Positions 1 through 7,656 of a stretch of 15,946 nucleotides of DNA are shown piece by piece (positions within the stretch are counted from its first letter, which is position 1; the number at the start of each line of letters is the position of its first letter). The DNA is from an uncultured Oscillospiraceae bacterium (lineage in GTDB: Bacteria; Bacillota; Clostridia; Oscillospirales; Oscillospiraceae): the NCBI GenBank assembly GCA_934574095.1, contig CAKTMW010000045.1:1-15946 (forward strand), read 5' to 3'. Under the pieces are notes generated by a model that had not been told where the DNA came from, searched no databases, and saw only the letters and a program-made list of their open reading frames with translations. The translations under genes were made by a program, and so were the position numbers.

Positions 1-130
1 AGACCACCTCACACTGCGTTTTATCATACAACAAAAACTCGCTGTTGTCCAGTCTTATGCGGGAATTCTTCCTGAAAATTTGTCTTTTTTGTCGGTAACT
101 TAGCCTGTTTTCCTTTCATTTTTTCTGGTC
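1..130. other. Upstream non-coding stretch, no gene seen
   Basis: AT-richer than the rest of the window. I see no convincing coding frame here. A short inverted pair, ACAAC and GTTGT near positions 28-47, is the only visible structure. It probably holds the end of an upstream intergenic region. Confidence 0.4.
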
Positions 131-159
131 TTGCGTTCCGCCTTCGCCCATGCTACAAT
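131..159 (+). promoter_or_regulatory. Promoter of the DUF975 gene
   Basis: TTGCGT at 131-136 and TACAAT at 154-159 are separated by 17 bp, and a TG one base before the -10 makes it an extended -10. Transcription would begin near 166. This leaves a leader of about 77 nt with an AAAGGAG ribosome site at 228-234. That site sits inside a small GGAAA/TTTCC hairpin, which could mildly mask it. Confidence 0.6.
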
Positions 160-242
160 ATGTAGGGATAAGCTGCCGGAAACTGCCGGTGGTTTTTCCA
201 GCAAAAGGAAACTGTGATACGGTACGGAAAGGAGCTTTTCCT

Positions 243-1031
243 ATGCTCGATCGGGTACAATTGAAATATGAGGCCAAGGCCATCACCAAAAACGCCAAGG
301 TGTCGGCCTATGTGTTCACGCTGCTGTTCCTGGCCATCCGGGTGGCTCTGGACGGCGTCGACTGGCTGATCTCCGGCGCACCCCAGACGCAGCTGGTCAC
401 CTATATGCAGGACTATATGCCGGAATTCAGCGCCTATCTGACGCTCACCCAGCCTGTGCTTCACCTTCCGGCGGTGGTGGCGGGCTTCCTCTCCATTGTG
501 CTGTCGCTGGCGTCCCTGGTGCTGGGCGCGGGGTATATCCTGTACGCCCTGAACGTCCGCAAGGGGCTGGAGACCCCCTATTCCACCCTGTTCGACGGCT
601 TTCTGTTCGTGGGCAAGATCATCCTGCTGGAGATCGTCATCAGCATCTTCGTGTTCCTGTGGTCGCTGCTGTTCATCATCCCCGGCATCATCGCCGGATA
701 CCGCTACCGCTTCGCCCTGTATAACCTCTGCGAGAATCCGGAGATGGGCGTGATGGAGGCGCTGCACATGAGCAAGGCCCAGACCCGCGGCCACAAGTGG
801 GAGCTGTTCGTGCTGGACCTGAGCTTCATCGGCTGGAACATTCTCTGCGCCCTGACCCTGGGCATCCTGTCCATCTGGATCATGCCCTACGTCCAGCAGA
901 CGGATATCGGGTATTTCCAGGCCATCAAGCAGATGTCCGGCGTGGGCTTCCAGCCGCCCCAGGACGACGGCCAGTTCCGCCAGGATGACCGCTTTGACGG
1001 CGGCCCCTCCGGCTGGGACCCGGAACGGTAA
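243..1031 (+). CDS. DUF975 family integral membrane protein
   Basis: A 262-residue membrane protein of unknown function. I chose the ATG at 243 because AAAGGAG lies 8 nt upstream; the frame is open back to 150, but that extension reads like leader sequence. Hydrophobic segments lie near residues 20-40, 75-105, 120-155 and 195-220. The core has the family hallmark order: an IIPGIIAGYRYRFALYNLCENPEMG stretch (split here as IIPGIIAGYRY then RFALYNLCENPEMG), an EALHMSKAQTRGHKWELFVLDLSF segment (key residues S, GHKW, LDLSF), then a PYVQ motif. The C-terminal tail, about 30 residues, is polar and rich in D, Q and G. It stands alone, with its own promoter and terminator. The family assignment is from recognised motifs; no biochemical role is known to me. 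Confidence 0.85.
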   Translation: MLDRVQLKYEAKAITKNAKVSAYVFTLLFLAIRVALDGVDWLISGAPQTQLVTYMQDYMPEFSAYLTLTQPVLHLPAVVAGFLSIVLSLASLVLGAGYILYALNVRKGLETPYSTLFDGFLFVGKIILLEIVISIFVFLWSLLFIIPGIIAGYRYRFALYNLCENPEMGVMEALHMSKAQTRGHKWELFVLDLSFIGWNILCALTLGILSIWIMPYVQQTDIGYFQAIKQMSGVGFQPPQDDGQFRQDDRFDGGPSGWDPER

Positions 1032-1042
1032 AATAGCAGATC

Positions 1043-1074
1043 GCCCCCGGAAGCCCTTCCGGGGGCTTCTTTTG
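1043..1074 (+). terminator. Rho-independent terminator after the DUF975 gene
   Basis: GCCCCCGGAA (1043-1052) pairs with TTCCGGGGGC (1057-1066) around a GCCC loop, followed by TTCTTTT. It starts 12 nt after the stop codon. Confidence 0.88.
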
Positions 1075-1132
1075 GGCATTTTTTTGACGATTTGTACAAA
1101 GGGAGTTGTTCAATTTTTGTGAATTTATTGGT

Positions 1133-1160
1133 TTGCTTTTCGCGGGTTTTTCGTTATAAT
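1133..1160 (+). promoter_or_regulatory. Promoter of candidate small RNA
   Basis: A perfect TATAAT at 1155-1160 has a weak -35, TTGCTT at 1133-1138, 16 bp upstream. The predicted start, near 1166, coincides with the first base of a 9-bp hairpin. No reading frame with a ribosome site follows, so a non-coding product is more likely than an mRNA. Confidence 0.5.
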
Positions 1161-1165
1161 GAAGA

Positions 1166-1285
1166 GACAACCGTGATATACGGTTGTCAGGGAGTATCCT
1201 AATCGATACCCCGGCGATTTGTCGCCTTGTGGTTTATATGGTAGGGAAAAGGGAGGACGCAAGTCCTCCCTTTTCCTGTGTTTTG
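1166..1285 (+). ncRNA. Candidate structured small RNA of unknown class
   Basis: Three hairpins lie almost end to end. GACAACCGT (1166-1174) pairs with ACGGTTGTC (1180-1188). GGG-A-GTATC (1190-1198) pairs with GATACCCC (1205-1212), with one bulged A. GGCGA (1213-1217) pairs with TCGCC (1222-1226). A 17-nt unpaired stretch, TTGTGGTTTATATGGTA, then leads to a long terminator hairpin at 1245-1276. With the promoter just upstream this makes a self-contained unit of about 120 nt between two protein genes. It does not match the signature sequences I know for SRP RNA, 6S, tmRNA or common riboswitches. The existence of the structure is seen; that it is transcribed is inferred. Confidence 0.5.
1245..1285 (+). 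terminator. Terminator of candidate small RNA
   Basis: A perfect 14-bp stem: GGAAAAGGGAGGAC (1245-1258) pairs with GTCCTCCCTTTTCC (1263-1276) around a GCAA tetraloop, followed by TGTGTTTT. The T tract is interrupted, so termination may be less efficient than for the other terminators in this window. Confidence 0.65.
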
Positions 1286-1293
1286 GGGTGTGG

Positions 1294-1500
1294 CGGTAAA
1301 CGCAGGAGGCGTTATGCCTATTTCGTAGGGGCGACCCTTGCGGTCGCCCGAAACAGTGATTTTGCCATGCGGGCGGCCGCAAGGGCCGCCCCTACAAACG
1401 TTTACCGTACCTGTTGCGTTCACCGGGCGGCGGGCCACGCGGGGCCCGCCCTACGGGAATACAGCAAGACTCTGTAGGGCGGGGCCCATGTGCCCCGCCG
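1294..1500. repeat. Cluster of four GTAGGG-headed hairpin repeats
   Basis: Four units: 1325-1350 (+), 1370-1395 (-), 1424-1454 (-) and 1474-1500 (+). Each begins GTAGGG and continues into a GC-rich stem-loop. The stems differ: GGGCGACC/GGTCGCCC, its relative GGGCGGCC/GGCCGCCC, GGCGGGCC/GGCCCGCC and GGCGGGGC/GCCCCGCC. The first pair are head-to-head and so form a longer inverted repeat. CGGTAAAC at 1294-1301 and its reverse, GTTTACCG at 1400-1407, flank the units. No gene lies here. Confidence 0.8.
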
Positions 1501-1511
1501 CTATTCCCATC

Positions 1512-1570
1512 ATGCCGCCGCAGGCGGCATACCGCAGCTCTTCACTTTTCACTCTTCGCTCTTCTCTGCA
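1512..1570 (-). repeat. Dispersed repeat with GTGAAAAGTGAAGAG core, copy 1
   Basis: Read on the minus strand, this contains GTGAAAAGTGAAGAG (1538-1552), then a short spacer, GGTAT, and a small hairpin: ATGCCGCC (1512-1519) with GGCGGCAT (1523-1530). A second copy in the opposite orientation lies at 14104-14160. Both copies sit next to a terminator and to GTAGGG-type repeats. Confidence 0.65.
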
Positions 1571-1598
1571 AAAAAGCTGCCCTTCCGGGCAGCTTTTC
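1571..1598 (-). terminator. Terminator of the E2-like gene
   Basis: AAAAGCTGCCC (1572-1582) pairs with GGGCAGCTTTT (1587-1597) around a TTCC loop. Read on the minus strand, the stem runs into six T, and it lies 11 nt beyond the stop codon at 1609. It could also act on the plus strand. Confidence 0.85.
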
Positions 1599-1608
1599 TC
1601 ATGATACT

Positions 1609-2430
1609 TCATTCCGCCTGATAGGGGACTTCCAGCTCCTCCGGCTTGCGGAGGAACTTGCGGAAATCGTTGCAGAAGGCGGCGTATTCATAGCCGGTGC
1701 AGATGCGCTCGTCCATCACCACGCCCAGCGGCATGATCTTCTTGTTGAGATTGCCGCTCATGTAATCCGGCACCGGCTTGCCCATGCAGACAAACACACT
1801 GGTGGTGCCGAACTCGTAGCAGTGGTGGTGGATATAGCTGGTCTTGATGGAGGCCAGGTTGGTGATGAACATACTGGTGTGGAAGGGACTCAGGTCGATG
1901 ATCTTCCGGGGCAGCAGGCCCAGCTTATCCAGATGGTAGGCCAGCCAGATGACGAGCTTGGGCAGCAGGGGGATGGAGAACATCATCCGGGCGAACTTGT
2001 CGGTGCTGTTCTTCTGCTCGGTGGCGGCGTTGGCGGACACGGCGTCGGTGATCTTCTGCTGGATGGAGAACACGGTGTCCTCCGGTGTCAGGAAGATTTT
2101 CAGAGACGTCTCGTCGGGCCGTCCGTCCGCCAGCTTCTTCAGGATGACGAAGGACACGCAGAAGTGGTTCCGCTTGTATACCTTGCTGTTCATGATGAAG
2201 TAGTTCAGCTTGGGGTTATACATCACCGCCCGATAATAGGCGGCGATGATGACGGCCATATGGTTGATCCGGACGCCGGCGCGGCGCTTCTCCCGGATAT
2301 AGGTTTTGATGAGCTCTTCGTCGATATACTCGGTGATGGTATTCTGTGCGTCATACCGCTTGGGCATGATATAGGGGATAGCCGCCACAATGGGCGGAAG
2401 GTCTTTGACACGCTTGCCGTCAGGACGCAT
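1609..2430 (-). CDS. E2/chloramphenicol-acetyltransferase-like protein lacking the catalytic His
   Basis: A 273-residue protein resembling the catalytic domain of 2-oxoacid dehydrogenase E2 (acyltransferase) and chloramphenicol acetyltransferase. I chose the start at 2430 because GAGGAG lies about 8 nt upstream; the frame extends further but crosses the promoter. Matching parts are an N-terminal region IPYIMPKRYDAQNTITEYID (about residues 18-37), a central RNHFCVSFVI strand (88-97) and a C-terminal MPLGVVMDERICTGYEYAAF block (233-252). In true E2 and CAT enzymes that last block carries DHRxxDG, whose His is the catalytic base. Here it reads DERICTG (240-246), with Glu for His and Thr for Asp. 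No lipoyl domain is present. It is single-gene, with its own promoter and terminator. It may be a binding or regulatory relative rather than an acetyltransferase. Confidence 0.75.
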   Translation of the reverse strand: MRPDGKRVKDLPPIVAAIPYIMPKRYDAQNTITEYIDEELIKTYIREKRRAGVRINHMAVIIAAYYRAVMYNPKLNYFIMNSKVYKRNHFCVSFVILKKLADGRPDETSLKIFLTPEDTVFSIQQKITDAVSANAATEQKNSTDKFARMMFSIPLLPKLVIWLAYHLDKLGLLPRKIIDLSPFHTSMFITNLASIKTSYIHHHCYEFGTTSVFVCMGKPVPDYMSGNLNKKIMPLGVVMDERICTGYEYAAFCNDFRKFLRKPEELEVPYQAE

Positions 2431-2464
2431 GGGGCAACTCCTCGATTCTATGGTTTTCGACTTT

Positions 2465-2493
2465 ATTATACGGGATAGCGTTAAGAATTGCAA
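2465..2493 (-). promoter_or_regulatory. Promoter of the E2-like gene
   Basis: On the minus strand, TTGCAA (2488-2493) and a perfect TATAAT (2465-2470) are separated by 17 bp. This gives a leader of about 28 nt before the start codon at 2430. It lies back-to-back with the recJ promoter; the two -35 boxes are 24 bp apart. Confidence 0.75.
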
Positions 2494-2517
2494 CCATAGG
2501 GGGAAGAGAATTTTTTC

Positions 2518-2546
2518 TTTACCTTTTTCCGGATATTTGGTATACT
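2518..2546 (+). promoter_or_regulatory. Promoter of the recJ-relA operon
   Basis: TTTACC (2518-2523) and TATACT (2541-2546) are separated by 17 bp; an overlapping TATAAT lies at 2546-2551. It is divergent from the promoter of the neighbouring minus-strand gene. The ribosome site AAAGGAGG is at 2571-2578. Confidence 0.65.
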
Positions 2547-2588
2547 ATAATTTATTATATGAAGGAAACGAAAGGAGGCGGGCGAACC

Positions 2589-4688
2589 ATGAAATTTCCG
2601 TCCTGGCATGTGGCGCAAGAGAACTGCGCCGCGGCGGAACGTCTGGCCGACGCGGGCTACCCCTATCTGGTGTCCGGCATACTGGCCAGCCGTGGTGTGG
2701 AGCAGGCCGAAGACGCGGCCGACTTCCTGACCCAGGAGACGACGCTGGCCCATTCTCCATTCCTGATGCGGGACATGGACAAGGCCGTGGAACGGATCGC
2801 ACAGGCTATCGCCGCCGGAGAGAGGATCGCGATTTTTGGCGACTATGACGTGGACGGCATCACCGCCACGTGCATTATGGTGGACTATCTGAAAAGCCGG
2901 GGAGCCGACGTGGTGCACTACATCCCCCGCCGCATCGAGGACGGCTACGGCCTGAGCTGCGACGCCATCGAGGGGCTGCGCAAGGGCGGCGCCACGCTGC
3001 TGGTGACGGTGGACTGCGGCATCACCGGCGTGGACGAGGTGGCCTTTGCCCGCTCCATCGGCATGGACGTGGTGGTGACGGACCACCATGAGTGCAAGGA
3101 AACGCTGCCGGTGGCCTGCGCTGTCGTCGACCCCCGCCGCAGCGACTGCGAGTACCCCTTCAAGCACCTGGCCGGATGCGGCGTGGCGCTGAAGCTGGTG
3201 CTGGCCCTGGGCGGCCCGGACCGGGAGGAGGCCCTCTTCTCCCGCTACTGTACGCTGGCCGCCGTGGGCACGGTGGCCGACGTGATGCAGATGACCGGCG
3301 AGAACCGCACCATCGTGTCCCGCGGTCTGGCCACGCTGGACCGCTCGGACTTTATCGGGCTCCACGCCCTGCTGAAAGAGGCCGGTCTTGCCGGACGGGA
3401 GATATCCTCGGTGCAGATCGGCTTCGTGCTGGCGCCCCGCATCAACGCGGCGGGCCGCATGGGTGCGGCGGACATGGCGGCGGACCTGCTGCTGTGTCAG
3501 GACCCCGCCAGGGCGGAGGAGCTGGCCAAGGCCCTGTGCGCCCTGAACCGGGAGCGGCAGAGCGTGGAGCAGACCATCTACTCCCAGGCGGAGGAGATGA
3601 TCGAAAAGATGCCGGAGGACCAGCGCCGTGCGCTGGTGCTGGCGTCGGAGACGTGGCACCAGGGCGTGGTGGGCATCGTGGCCTCCCGCCTCAGCGAAAA
3701 ATACTCCCGTCCCAGCTTTATGATCCACCTCAACGGAACCGTGGGCAAAGGCTCCTGCCGCAGCTGGGGCGGCTTCAACCTGTTCGCCGCGCTGGAGAGC
3801 TGCTCGGACCTGCTGCTGGGCTTCGGCGGCCACGAGCTGGCGGCGGGCTTTACCATTGACGAGGCCAACATCCCGGCCTTCCGGGACCGGATGAACCAAT
3901 ACGCCGCCGAATACTGGGTGGGCAAGGCGCCGGAATCGGTGCTGGAGATCGACATGGAGCTGCGCCAGCCCAGCCGGGTCACGCTGCAGGAGGTGGAGGC
4001 GCTGAGTGCGCTGGAGCCCTACGGCAGCGGCAACGCCCGGCCCCTGTTCTGCCTGATGGGGGCCACGCTGCTGCGGACCCAGAACGTGGGCCAGAACCGG
4101 CACCTGAAGCTGCGGCTGGGGAAGGGCAGCGCCCAATTCGACGGCATCTTCTTCTCCACCACCGCCTTCGCCTGCGGCTGCGCCGAGGGCGACCGGGTGG
4201 ACGCGGCCTTCTATTTACAGGTCAACGAGTTTCGGGGCAGCCGCACCGTGCAGCTGCAGATGGTGGACATCCGGCCCTCTCTCTTCGCCAGCAGCCGGGA
4301 GCAGGAGTGCCTGGCGCTGGTGGCGCAATGCGCGGCGGGCGGCACGGTGTCCGCCAAAAACGCCCGGCGGATGCTGCCCACCCGCGAGCAGTACGTGACC
4401 GTGTGGCGGGCGCTGGAGCACATGGTCCCGGCGGAGGGACTGCACACGGCGTATCTGCCGCTGCTGCGGACGCTGAGCGCCGCGCTGGGCAAGACCGACG
4501 CCTTCCTGCGGGGGGCCTTCTGCCTGGCGGTGTTCCGGGAGCGGGGGCTGCTGGACGTCACCACCCAGGGGGACGACGTGACGATGCGCCTGGCAGGAAA
4601 AGATAAAAAAGTCAAGCTGGAGGATTCCGCATACATACAGCGTCTCACCGACGCGGAGACAGGACGGGGAGGAGGTGTCGCCCAATGA
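2589..4688 (+). CDS. recJ: Single-stranded-DNA-specific exonuclease RecJ
   Basis: 5'-3' exonuclease acting on single-stranded DNA in recombination and mismatch/base-excision repair; 699 residues. The ATG at 2589 has AAAGGAGG 10 nt upstream. The DHH phosphoesterase domain shows motif I DYDVDG (85-90), motif II VDCG (141-144), motif III TDHH (164-167) and motif IV GTVADV (227-232), supplying the metal-binding Asp and His residues. The DHHA1 half follows with HQGVVGIVASRL (about 356-367) and GFGGHELAAGF (about 412-422). An OB-like domain (about 455-560) and a C-terminal domain (about 565-699) of the kind seen in Firmicutes RecJ complete it, longer than the 577-residue E. coli enzyme. The stop overlaps the relA start (ATGA), so the two are likely translationally coupled. 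All catalytic motifs look intact. Confidence 0.96.
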   Translation: MKFPSWHVAQENCAAAERLADAGYPYLVSGILASRGVEQAEDAADFLTQETTLAHSPFLMRDMDKAVERIAQAIAAGERIAIFGDYDVDGITATCIMVDYLKSRGADVVHYIPRRIEDGYGLSCDAIEGLRKGGATLLVTVDCGITGVDEVAFARSIGMDVVVTDHHECKETLPVACAVVDPRRSDCEYPFKHLAGCGVALKLVLALGGPDREEALFSRYCTLAAVGTVADVMQMTGENRTIVSRGLATLDRSDFIGLHALLKEAGLAGREISSVQIGFVLAPRINAAGRMGAADMAADLLLCQDPARAEELAKALCALNRERQSVEQTIYSQAEEMIEKMPEDQRRALVLASETWHQGVVGIVASRLSEKYSRPSFMIHLNGTVGKGSCRSWGGFNLFAALESCSDLLLGFGGHELAAGFTIDEANIPAFRDRMNQYAAEYWVGKAPESVLEIDMELRQPSRVTLQEVEALSALEPYGSGNARPLFCLMGATLLRTQNVGQNRHLKLRLGKGSAQFDGIFFSTTAFACGCAEGDRVDAAFYLQVNEFRGSRTVQLQMVDIRPSLFASSREQECLALVAQCAAGGTVSAKNARRMLPTREQYVTVWRALEHMVPAEGLHTAYLPLLRTLSAALGKTDAFLRGAFCLAVFRERGLLDVTTQGDDVTMRLAGKDKKVKLEDSAYIQRLTDAETGRGGGVAQ

Positions 4689-6898
4689 GCAAAACCGTGG
4701 ATATCGAGGCCATGTACCGGCATCTGGAGGACACCGTCCGGGGCTATAACCCCTCGGCCAACTTCCCGCAGATACGGCAGGCCTATGAGTTTGCCTGCGA
4801 CCTGCACGGCCCCCAGCTGCGCAAGGACGGCTCCCCCTTCGTGACCCACCCCCTGGCGGTGGCCCAGATCGTGGCGGAGGAACTGCATCTGGACAGCGAG
4901 TCCATCGTGGCGGCGCTGCTGCACGATACCATCGAGGACACCGCCGCCACCCACGAGCAGCTGGCCAAGCTGTTTTCCCCCACCATCGCCGACCTGGTGG
5001 AGGGCGTCAGCAAGCTGACCCGCGTCCACTACACCTCCAAGGAGGAGGAGCAGATGGAGAACCTGCGGAAGATGCTGATGGCCATGAGCAAGGACATTCG
5101 CGTCATCCTCATCAAAATCTCCGACCGGCTCCACAACATGCGCACCATGGAGTACCAGACGCCGGAGAAGCAGAAGCAGAAGTCCTTCGAGACCATGGAG
5201 ATTTACGCGCCCATCGCCCACCGGCTGGGTATGCAGAAGATGAAGTGGGAGTTGGAGGACCTCTCCCTGAAATATCTGGACCCCGTGGGGTATCAGGAGA
5301 TCACCGAGGCGCTGGACGAGAAGGCGGCGGAGTACGACGGGTTCATGTCCGCCGTTCACGACCGCATCGTGACGCGGCTCCGGGAGGAGGGCATCGAGGC
5401 CACCGTCTACGGCCGCATGAAGCATCCCTACTCCATCTACCGCAAGATGTACACCCAGAACAAGAGTCTGGACGACGTGTTCGACCTGTTCGCCTTCCGC
5501 GTCATCGTGGACACGGTGGCGGACTGCTATAACGTGCTGGGCATCATCCACGACCTGTTCAAGCCCATTCTGGGCCGGTTCAAGGACTATATCGGCACCC
5601 CCAAGCCCAATTTATACCAGAGCCTGCACACCACCGTGGTGGGCGAGAGCGGCATCCCCTTTGAGGTGCAGATTCGCACCAAGGAGATGCACGAGGTGGC
5701 GGAATACGGCATCGCCGCCCACTGGAAGTACAAGCAGAACGGGCAGGGCGGCGGCGACGAGGGCCGCTACGAGTGGGTGCGCCGCCTGCTGGAGAATCAG
5801 GAGGGCGCCGACGCGGAGGATTTCATCCACTCCCTGAAGGTGGATATGTTCGCCGACGAGGTGTTCGTGTTCACCCCCAACGGCGACGTCATCAACCTGC
5901 CCGCCGGGGCCACCCCCATCGACTTTGCCTATAACATCCACTCCGCCGTGGGCAACCACATGGTGTCCGCCAAGGTCAACGGCCGCATCGTGCCGCTGAA
6001 CCACCGGCTGCAAAACGGCGACGTGGTGGAGGTCACCACCAGCCAGAGCGCCCACGGCCCCAGCCGCGACTGGATCAAGATCGCCCGCTCCAGCAACGCC
6101 CGCAGCAAGATCCGCCAGTGGTTCAAGCGGGAGAAGCGGGACGAGAACATCGTCAACGGCCGCCAGAGCTTCGAGTCGGAGCTGAAGCGCACCGGCGTCT
6201 CCCTGAAGGAGCTGCTGGCGGACGAGAACGTGCCCAATGTACTGAAAAAGCTCAGCTTCAACTCCGTGGACGATATGTACGCCGCCATCGGCTACGGCGG
6301 CGTGACGGCGCTGAAGGTCATCGGCCGGCTGCGGGAGGATATCCAGCGTATCCTGCACCAGCACCAGGCGGAGCGGCAGGCGGAGGTGCCTGTGGCGGGC
6401 CAGCCGGAGGTGATGCGGCCCGCCGTGCCCCAGCGGAAGGGCGAGCACGGTATCATCGTGGAGGGCCTCAGCAACTGTCTGGTGAAGTTCTCCAAGTGCT
6501 GCTCCCCCGTGCCGGGAGACGATATCGTGGGCTTCATCACACGCGGCTACGGCGTGTCCGTCCACCGGGCGGACTGCCCCAACGTACTGCGCTCCAGGGA
6601 CAACCCCGCCGAGGCGGGCCGCTGGATACGGGTCAGCTGGGCCGACAAGACCGGCGAGGAGTACCATACCCTGCTGCAGATCGTGGCCAAGGACCGCATC
6701 AGCCTGATCGTGGACGTGTCCACGGTGCTGTCGGCCACTAAGACGCGGGTGCTGTCCCTGAACGCCCGCTCCACGCCGGACGGCTTCGCCCTGCTGGACC
6801 TGGGCATCGAGGTAGGCGGCCGGGACCAGCTGAAGACCGTCATGAGCCGTCTGGAGCAGATTCAGGGGGTCATGAAGGTGACGCGGCCGGCGGGGTAA
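4685..6898 (+). CDS. relA: Bifunctional (p)ppGpp synthetase/hydrolase
   Basis: Makes and degrades the stringent-response alarmone (p)ppGpp; cytoplasmic and ribosome-associated. 737 residues, the usual length for a long Firmicutes Rsh. Domains: HD hydrolase with H55, the HD pair H80-D81, E84-D85 and SDR (146-148), all intact, so hydrolysis should work; synthetase with [14 protein letters not shown] (242-255), [10 protein letters not shown] (266-275) and FEVQIRT (326-332), including the expected Glu and Gln; TGS (about 390-452); a helical region; a Cys-rich zinc-finger/RIS segment with CCSPVPGDD and HRADCPN (about 597-632); and an ACT domain (about 655-737). AGGAGG at 4670-4675 lies inside the end of recJ, and the start overlaps the recJ stop by 4 nt. 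The recJ-relA-dtd order is also known from Bacillus, where apt intervenes; apt is absent here. Confidence 0.96.
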   Translation: MSKTVDIEAMYRHLEDTVRGYNPSANFPQIRQAYEFACDLHGPQLRKDGSPFVTHPLAVAQIVAEELHLDSESIVAALLHDTIEDTAATHEQLAKLFSPTIADLVEGVSKLTRVHYTSKEEEQMENLRKMLMAMSKDIRVILIKISDRLHNMRTMEYQTPEKQKQKSFETMEIYAPIAHRLGMQKMKWELEDLSLKYLDPVGYQEITEALDEKAAEYDGFMSAVHDRIVTRLREEGIEATVYGRMKHPYSIYRKMYTQNKSLDDVFDLFAFRVIVDTVADCYNVLGIIHDLFKPILGRFKDYIGTPKPNLYQSLHTTVVGESGIPFEVQIRTKEMHEVAEYGIAAHWKYKQNGQGGGDEGRYEWVRRLLENQEGADAEDFIHSLKVDMFADEVFVFTPNGDVINLPAGATPIDFAYNIHSAVGNHMVSAKVNGRIVPLNHRLQNGDVVEVTTSQSAHGPSRDWIKIARSSNARSKIRQWFKREKRDENIVNGRQSFESELKRTGVSLKELLADENVPNVLKKLSFNSVDDMYAAIGYGGVTALKVIGRLREDIQRILHQHQAERQAEVPVAGQPEVMRPAVPQRKGEHGIIVEGLSNCLVKFSKCCSPVPGDDIVGFITRGYGVSVHRADCPNVLRSRDNPAEAGRWIRVSWADKTGEEYHTLLQIVAKDRISLIVDVSTVLSATKTRVLSLNARSTPDGFALLDLGIEVGGRDQLKTVMSRLEQIQGVMKVTRPAG

Positions 6899-6910
6899 AA
6901 GTAGCCGGCA

Positions 6911-7085
6911 TGTCATTCCGAACCCCTTGGCCCCCTCTGTGAGGGGGCTGGCGAGCGCAAGCGAGACTGGGGGAGAGAATTTAAGTCTTTTATTCTCTCC
7001 CTCCGGCGCTTCGCGCCACCTCCCTCGCAGAGGGAGGCAAAGAAACGGATTGCCGCGTCGGGCTTACGCCCTCCTCGCAATGACA
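6911..7085. repeat. Intergenic element with inverted TGTCATTSCG ends and nested hairpins
   Basis: Starts 12 nt after the relA stop. The ends are TGTCATTCCG (6911-6920) and CGCAATGACA (7076-7085), inverted with one mismatch. Inside are GCCCCCTC/GAGGGGGC (6930-6937/6941-6948), GGGAGAGAAT/ATTCTCTCCC (6971-6980/6992-7001), GGCGC/GCGCC (7005-7009/7013-7017) and CCTCCCTC/GAGGGAGG (7019-7026/7030-7037). The left half (6924-6975) and the reverse complement of the right half are versions of the same 50-nt unit. No ORF or transposase is present. Similar ends bound the element at 10013-10281. Confidence 0.7.
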
Positions 7086-7155
7086 GTAGGGGCGACCCTT
7101 GCGGTCGCCCGCACAGCAAATGATCGATCCGGGCGACCGCGAGGGTCGCCCCTAC
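7086..7155. repeat. Head-to-head pair of GTAGGG hairpin repeats
   Basis: The unit at 7086-7111 (+) is identical over 26 nt to the one at 1325-1350. The partner at 7130-7155 (-) has the closely related stem GGGCGACC/GGTCGCCC. Together they form an inverted repeat directly upstream of dtd, abutting the previous element with no gap. A transcript crossing it could fold into one long stem or two short ones. Confidence 0.8.
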
Positions 7156-7196
7156 GTACCAACGTTGAATACTATCTGTATAAAGGAGAACAAATT

Positions 7197-7643
7197 ATGC
7201 GCGCTGTATTGACCCGCGTGAAACACGCCTCCGTCACCATCGACGGAAAAGTACACGGCCAGATCGGCGAGGGCTTCCTGATCCTGCTGGGCATCACCCA
7301 TGAGGACACCGAGGCCCAGGCCGTCAAGCTGGCGGACAAGCTGACGGGCCTTCGCATCTTCGAGGATGAGAACGGCAAGATGAACCGCGGTCTGGACGAG
7401 GTGAAGGGCGAGCTGCTGGTGGTCTCCCAGTTCACCCTGTACGGCAACTGCAAGAAGGGCCGCCGCCCCGAATTTCTGGCCGCCGCGCGGCCTGAGGTGG
7501 CCATCCCCCTGTACGAGAAGTTCGTGGAACTGTGCCGCGCCAAGGGCTTCCACACCGAGACCGGCGAGTTCGGCGCCTACATGCAGGTGGACAGCCTGAA
7601 CGACGGCCCGCTGACGCTGGTGGTGGACACCGACCAGCTGTAA
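7197..7643 (+). CDS. dtd: D-aminoacyl-tRNA deacylase
   Basis: Removes D-amino acids (and mischarged Gly) from tRNA; a cytoplasmic homodimer. 148 residues, full length. The ATG at 7197 has AAAGGAG 8 nt upstream; the frame extends back through repeat sequence to 6927, but that part is not protein-like. Signature motifs are SQFTLYG (77-83), with the conserved SQ, and NDGPLT (135-140), the Gly-cisPro motif that rejects L-aminoacyl substrates. The N-terminus [17 protein letters not shown] is typical. It lies 300 nt after relA, separated by repeats, and is followed 13 nt later by the hydrolase gene. The relA-dtd neighbourhood is conserved in Firmicutes. Confidence 0.96.
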   Translation: MRAVLTRVKHASVTIDGKVHGQIGEGFLILLGITHEDTEAQAVKLADKLTGLRIFEDENGKMNRGLDEVKGELLVVSQFTLYGNCKKGRRPEFLAAARPEVAIPLYEKFVELCRAKGFHTETGEFGAYMQVDSLNDGPLTLVVDTDQL

Positions 7644-7656
7644 GGAGGGCGCTTGC

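Noticed and set aside
1294..1500. Possible CRISPR array from repeated GTAGGG units
   Set aside because: Units alternate in strand and the stem sequences vary. There is no uniform repeat with 30-40 nt spacers, and no cas genes are nearby.
1414..2478. A 354-codon plus-strand open frame opposite the E2-like gene
   Set aside because: It is the antisense shadow of a gene with recognisable family motifs, a promoter and a terminator. Its translation is low in complexity and has no ribosome site.
2481..4136. Long minus-strand open frame (551 codons) across recJ
   Set aside because: An antisense frame in GC-rich coding DNA, Ala/Gly/His/Gln-rich with no family resemblance. RecJ on the plus strand has all its motifs.
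7165..7184. TTGAAT and TATAAA upstream of dtd as a promoter
   Set aside because: The spacing is only 8 bp, far from the required 16-18.
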